16,959 bases of DNA from an uncultured Blautia sp. (lineage in GTDB: Bacteria; Bacillota; Clostridia; Lachnospirales; Lachnospiraceae). The translations under genes and the position numbers were made by a program. A model generated the notes under the pieces. It ran no database searches, was not told where the DNA came from, and saw only the letters and a list, made by a program, of their open reading frames with translations. This document shows positions 13,523-16,959 of the stretch, in pieces. Every line of letters begins with the position of its first letter. Positions within the stretch are counted from its first letter, which is position 1. Location of the stretch: contig URVB01000064.1 of assembly GCA_900551075.1 (NCBI GenBank), forward strand, positions 1-16,959, given 5' to 3'.

Positions 13523-14812
13523 ATGGGTACAGAAGAAAAAAATGGAGAAGTGTTTGGTACGGATATGAAACGCCTGCCGCTGAAGGACCTCTTAAAAAGG
13601 ATAGGCCCTGGGCTGATCGCAACGGGTATCGTGATAGGTCCCGGAGCAATTACGACAGCGGCTATGCTGGGAAGCAACTATGGATATTCACTGATCTGGC
13701 TGATGTTTCCCGTTATTTTTATGGGTATCACATTTATGATGGTGACCAACCGTCTTGCGATCATTACCGGAATGCCGACGATACACGCGATTCGGAAATA
13801 TTATGGACCGGCAGCGGCAGGCTTTGTTGGAATCGCATTGTTTTTGGCGTGTTTGTTCTTTACAATGGGGAATATATCCGGGACGGGAGCCGGGGTGAAC
13901 CTGATTACCGGGATAAACTGGAAACCTGGTTCTGCGTTTATGCTGGCGATTGTCATTTACTGTTATTTTACAAAAAATGTTTATTCAAAGGTGGAAAAGA
14001 TTATCACAGCCTGTATTTTGGGTATGATTCTTGCTTTTTATGCCACTCTCATCGGAGTCGGCGGTCCTGACATGGGCAGTTTTGGCGCCGGCCTTTTTGG
14101 ATTCAGGGTACCGGAAGGCAGTCTTGCAACTGCTTTGGCGTTTATCTCTACGAATGCGGCTGTAACAACAGGAATCTACGGTACCTATCTGGGAAAAGAA
14201 AAGAACTGGAAAAAGGAAGATTTATTTAACGGCGTTATGTTTACGGACGCCCTGGTTCATGTGATCAGTGTTGTTCTGATAACAGGGGCAATCATCCTGG
14301 TAGGTGCCATTGTACTGCATCCTACAGGGGAAAAGATCACAGCGCCTGCTCAGTTGGCAGATATGCTTGTGCCTATCATGGGAAAGGCAGCAAGATATAT
14401 CATGGGTGTCGCACTCCTTGGCGCCGGATTTTCCTCTTTGCTTGGAAATACCCAGAGAGGTATGGTGCTCTTGAGTGCCGGGTTTGATAAAGAGGTAGGT
14501 CTGGAAAGCAAATTAATCAGGATTGGCTGTCTGTGCTGTCTGATCTTTGCCATGGCCGTATGTTACAGTTACGGAGGTTCACCGACGCAGCTGATTCTTA
14601 TGGCAAATGTAGCGACTTCTATAGCGACGCCTGTGGCAGGCCTTTTCATTCTGCTGCTTTTGTGGAGAGAGGATGTAAATGAAGGATATAAGAAGCCCAC
14701 AGTGTTGAGAATCTGCATGACGATCAGTTACTTGTTTGTACTATTTATGACGTTTTCTGCATTAAAGACACAGATTCCCAATCTGTTTCATTCCTTAAAA
14801 GGTCTGTTTTAA
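13523..14812 (+). CDS. Nramp (SLC11)-like membrane transporter lacking canonical metal-ligand motifs
   Basis: A 429-aa multi-pass membrane protein with about 11 hydrophobic segments, recognisable as Nramp-superfamily by RIGPGLIATGIVIGPGAITT at the start of TM1 and the later GAGFSSLLGNTQRG region. In true Nramp divalent-metal transporters TM1 carries DPGN; here the position reads GPGA (39-42), losing the Asp and Asn ligands. The TM6 MPHN motif is replaced by a sequence around STNAAVTTGIYGTY (209-222), losing the Met. It is therefore unlikely to move Mn2+/Fe2+ in the usual way. The ATG at 13523 has GGAGGGG (13509-13515) 7 nt upstream; an in-frame TTG at 13481 has none. Downstream of the DapA-like enzyme, it may import that enzyme's organic substrate; that is inference. 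Confidence 0.8.
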   Translation: MGTEEKNGEVFGTDMKRLPLKDLLKRIGPGLIATGIVIGPGAITTAAMLGSNYGYSLIWLMFPVIFMGITFMMVTNRLAIITGMPTIHAIRKYYGPAAAGFVGIALFLACLFFTMGNISGTGAGVNLITGINWKPGSAFMLAIVIYCYFTKNVYSKVEKIITACILGMILAFYATLIGVGGPDMGSFGAGLFGFRVPEGSLATALAFISTNAAVTTGIYGTYLGKEKNWKKEDLFNGVMFTDALVHVISVVLITGAIILVGAIVLHPTGEKITAPAQLADMLVPIMGKAARYIMGVALLGAGFSSLLGNTQRGMVLLSAGFDKEVGLESKLIRIGCLCCLIFAMAVCYSYGGSPTQLILMANVATSIATPVAGLFILLLLWREDVNEGYKKPTVLRICMTISYLFVLFMTFSALKTQIPNLFHSLKGLF

Positions 14813-14851
14813 TCTGTTTCATATGTGAGACTGTCAGGAAACCGATGATCG

Positions 14852-14899
14852 AATTAAGGGGAGCTATGATCTGTATGAGTCATAACTCCCCTTTGAATT
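14852..14899. terminator. Bidirectional terminator between convergent transporter genes
   Basis: AAGGGGAG pairs with CTCCCCTT and, after one mismatch, TATGA with TCATA. Flanking AATT/AATT extends the stem with a small bulge, and the A/T flanks suit termination in both directions. The genes on both sides end toward it. Confidence 0.72.
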
Positions 14900-14920
14900 T
14901 ATTGCCGGAAAATGTTTTGG

Positions 14921-16312
14921 TTATGCATCCCCGGATAAAAAATATTCCCTGACCAGCTTAACTACTGTTCCGGAAAGCAGGAACAGGGCGATTAGGTTTG
15001 GAATGGACATCAGTCCGTTGAAGGTTTCCGCAATGCTCCACAAAAGACCCAGATCAGCCGTAGCACCCAAAATTGCAACCAGAGAGTATACCACCATAAA
15101 TGGTTTGATGATCTTTGTTGAAAATAAGAATTCGATACAGCGTGCGCCGTATAATCCCCAGCCGATAATAGTGGAAAAAGCAAAGCAGCACATGGCAATG
15201 GCCGTAAAAACAGATACCCAGTTGCCGTAGGTGGCAGTGAAGCCGGAGATAGTAAGCTCTGCTCCTGCCGCACTTCCGTAGGCAACCGGAACGCCGCTGC
15301 ACAGGATGACGAGCGCAGTTAGTGTACAGATGACAATCGTGTCAGCGAATACCTCAAAGATGCCGAAGAAGCCCTGTTTAACAGGCTTCCTTGTGTCAGC
15401 ACAGGCATGTGCGATTGAACCGGTACCAAGACCTGCCTCGTTGGAGAAGATGCCGCGGGACACACCCTTTTTCATGCTTAAGAAAAAGCTTCCCACAACA
15501 CCGCCTGTCACGGAGGAGGGGTTGCATGCACCTTCAAAAATCTGGCGGAATACCATTGGAACCTTTCCGGCGTTCAGGAGAACAACTCCCAGGGCCAGAA
15601 TGATGTACAGGACTGCCATAAAGGGCACCAGCTTCTCGGTTACGCTTCCGATTCGTTTGATACCGCCCAGAAGTACCAGTCCTACCAGGATTGTGATGAG
15701 AATACCGATGATCAGATTGCACAGACCAACCTGGGAATCCGGAATAACCTGGTAATTCAAAAGTGCGGAATTGATCGCTGTGGTAATGGTATTGACCTGT
15801 GTGGCATTTCCTGTACCGAATACGGTCAGTACACCGAAGGCAGAGAAGGCGGCGGCAAGCCAATGCCAGCTTTTGCTGAGTCCGTTCTTTATGTAATACA
15901 TCGGTCCGCCGACCAGGTCCCCGTGTTCATTGCGTTCCCGGTAATAGACGGCAAGAGTTACCTCAGAGAACTTTGTACACATTCCGAGAAAAGCGGAAAC
16001 CCACATCCAGAAAACTGCGCCGGGACCGCCAATGGCAATCGCACCGGCGACTCCGGCGATATTTCCGGTACCGACGGTTGCCGCAAGTGCGGTACAGACC
16101 GCCTGAAACGGTGTCATAGAGCCGTCGGCGGCTTCTTTTTTACGGAAAATTCTTCCGATAGTTGTTTGGATCGCATAGGGGAATTTGCGGAGCTGTATAA
16201 AATGTGTACGCAGACTCAAATAAAGCCCTACACCGATAATACAGACCATGGCCGGAACACCCCAGATAAAATTGTTCACGGCTGTGTTAATGGTTTCAAT
16301 TGTCTGTAGCAT
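14921..16312 (-). CDS. AGCS-family sodium:alanine/glycine (amino acid) symporter
   Basis: A 463-aa integral membrane carrier of the alanine-or-glycine:cation symporter family (TC 2.A.25; AgcS/AlsT/DagA). Family signatures are FQAVCTALAATVGTGNIAGV (about 68-87), GGPGAVFWMWVSAFLGM, KFSEVTLAVYYRE, VGGPMYYIKNG, GIFSNEAGLGTGSIAHA and FSTIIGWGLYG, spread over about ten to eleven hydrophobic segments. It takes up a small neutral amino acid with Na+. Length is normal for the family, and AAGGAAGG lies upstream of the start on the minus strand. It is monocistronic, convergent with the Nramp-like gene and divergent from the nucleoside phosphorylase. Substrate choice among alanine, glycine and glutamine cannot be decided by eye. 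Confidence 0.93.
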   Translation of the reverse strand: MLQTIETINTAVNNFIWGVPAMVCIIGVGLYLSLRTHFIQLRKFPYAIQTTIGRIFRKKEAADGSMTPFQAVCTALAATVGTGNIAGVAGAIAIGGPGAVFWMWVSAFLGMCTKFSEVTLAVYYRERNEHGDLVGGPMYYIKNGLSKSWHWLAAAFSAFGVLTVFGTGNATQVNTITTAINSALLNYQVIPDSQVGLCNLIIGILITILVGLVLLGGIKRIGSVTEKLVPFMAVLYIILALGVVLLNAGKVPMVFRQIFEGACNPSSVTGGVVGSFFLSMKKGVSRGIFSNEAGLGTGSIAHACADTRKPVKQGFFGIFEVFADTIVICTLTALVILCSGVPVAYGSAAGAELTISGFTATYGNWVSVFTAIAMCCFAFSTIIGWGLYGARCIEFLFSTKIIKPFMVVYSLVAILGATADLGLLWSIAETFNGLMSIPNLIALFLLSGTVVKLVREYFLSGDA

Positions 16313-16425
16313 AAAAAATCCTTCCTTTTTAGTATGGCATTACCCATAAGTTTATCATAATCTGCTCAAAAAGTATAGAAAGAAAGTTTCCTCTCCGGGT
16401 TTTTGCATGGTTCGGAATTATCTGT

Positions 16426-16454
16426 TTTACAGAAATCGTTTTACCATATATAAT
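16426..16454 (+). promoter_or_regulatory. Sigma-A promoter of the purine nucleoside phosphorylase gene
   Basis: TTTACA (16426-16431), 17-bp spacer, TATAAT (16449-16454), about 50 bp upstream of the start codon in the divergent intergenic region. Confidence 0.65.
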
Positions 16455-16503
16455 AAAAAAGATAAGAAAGCGGGACGAATTTCTGTTTTAAGGAGGAGTG
16501 CAT

Positions 16504-16959
16504 ATGCATGCGGGATATAAAAAAGTTTTGAAATGTTATGAGAGTATCAGGGAATGTCTGCCTTTTCAGCCGAAGGCTGCGCTGGTTCTCGGTTCCGGAC
16601 TCGGGGATTATGCGGATGCTGTCCGGGTCGTACGGACTCTGGATTATTGCAGGATCGAAGACTTTCCGGTGTCGACGGTACCGGGACATAAGGGAAGGTT
16701 TGTGTTTGGATATGTTGGGAAGGTTCCTGTGGTGATCATGCAGGGAAGAGTCCACTATTATGAAGGATATTCCATGGAAGAGGTGGTGCTTCCGATTCGT
16801 CTGATGAAGATGATGGGGGCAGAGATTTTGTTTCTGACAAATGCGGCAGGCGGGGGGGATGGGTGGTTTTGGTCCATTTCAGGCGGGCGCGCCCCGCAGG
16901 AGGGGGGGCGCGCCTGCCGGTGTTTTCCGCGCGCTTCAATCCAGTTCCAGCGCGCCGGT
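16504..16959 (+). CDS. punA: Purine nucleoside phosphorylase, N-terminal part; reading becomes foreign after ~16857
   Basis: About 118 residues match the trimeric purine nucleoside phosphorylase (PunA/DeoD2) family, which phosphorolytically cleaves inosine and guanosine in purine salvage. Motifs are AALVLGSGLGDYAD (phosphate loop), FPVSTVPGHKGRFVFG, GRVHYYEGYSMEEVVLPIRL and FLTNAAGG, the last being the base-binding motif that normally continues as VNPxF. AAGGAGGAG lies 4 nt upstream of the ATG. After the codons for NAAGG (to about 16854) the translation turns into Gly/Arg/Pro-rich sequence with no family resemblance and stays open to the window edge. The homologous part is secure; the remaining ~105 bp look like a chimeric join rather than a real C-terminus. 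Confidence 0.85.
   Translation, partial: MHAGYKKVLKCYESIRECLPFQPKAALVLGSGLGDYADAVRVVRTLDYCRIEDFPVSTVPGHKGRFVFGYVGKVPVVIMQGRVHYYEGYSMEEVVLPIRLMKMMGAEILFLTNAAGGGDGWFWSISGGRAPQEGGRACRCFPRASIQFQRAG
16855..16959. other. GC-rich tail inconsistent with the rest of the window (probable chimeric contig end)
   Basis: Composition switches abruptly to runs of G and GGCGCGCC repeats exactly where a conserved phosphorylase motif breaks. A hairpin pairs GGCGCGCCCC (16886-16895) with GGGGCGCGCC (16905-16914). On the minus strand a reading frame enters from the edge and stops at 16936-16938 after TGALELD, upstream of that hairpin, as a gene end with its terminator would look in a high-GC genome. Confidence 0.6.

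Noticed and set aside
16736..16939. Minus-strand 67-codon frame at the right edge
   Set aside because: It bridges the suspected chimeric junction and lies antisense to the phosphorylase; composition is an artefact of the GC-rich tail.
1..16959. tRNA, rRNA, CRISPR arrays, insertion sequences or phage genes
   Set aside because: I looked for cloverleaf-like, spaced-repeat and transposase/integrase signals and saw none; the direct repeats at 12216-12253 are only two units and lie in a promoter.

Overview
The window looks like the chromosome of a Gram-positive, low-to-medium GC gut-type Clostridia, plausibly Lachnospiraceae. The grounds are strong AGGAGG-type ribosome binding sites before almost every gene, sigma-A promoters, an HPr that carries a Ser46-type site, a BglG/MtlR-type multidomain PTS activator, and LacI, AGCS and DapA-family genes typical of that group. 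The genus assignment is inference.

Layout. The left edge holds the C-terminal tail of an AraC-type regulator (3-92) and an ADP-ribosylglycohydrolase-family protein (139-1698). After about 370 bp without a recognisable gene comes a polyol PTS locus in two co-directional operons. Operon 1 (2083-6220) encodes a mannitol-type EIICB permease, an additional free-standing EIIB, and an MtlR-type activator. Operon 2 (6457-11069) encodes EIIA, a PfkB/1-phosphofructokinase-family kinase, a SorE/YggP-like sugar-phosphate dehydrogenase, HPr and Enzyme I. Together they carry a whole phosphorelay, from PEP through EI, HPr, EIIA and EIIB to EIIC, plus its regulator and two catabolic enzymes. The usual mannitol-1-phosphate 5-dehydrogenase is absent.

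The two operon promoters have the same geometry: the inverted repeat ATTTGGC-N13-GCCAAAT, then 15 bp, then TTGAAA, an 18-bp spacer and TATAAT. This strongly suggests one regulator, most simply the encoded MtlR homologue bound upstream of the -35. A possible pathway is polyol uptake and phosphorylation, oxidation to a ketose phosphate, and a second phosphorylation to a ketose bisphosphate that enters glycolysis. If the polyol is mannitol and oxidation is at C2, the product would be fructose 1-phosphate, which fits the 1-phosphofructokinase-type kinase.

The next region (11087-14899) is a separate unit. A LacI-family repressor (minus strand) is divergent from a DapA-family aldolase or lyase and a Nramp-like transporter that lacks the canonical metal-ligand motif. 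The shared control region has two matching LacI-type operators, a good sigma-A promoter, and a tandem array of TGCAA-N4-TTGCA elements that no encoded regulator obviously explains. Next come an AGCS-type sodium:amino-acid symporter (minus strand) and, divergent from it, the start of a purine nucleoside phosphorylase.

The last ~105 bp are abruptly GC-rich, break the phosphorylase reading in a conserved motif, and carry a GC-rich hairpin. They look like a chimeric or misassembled contig end.
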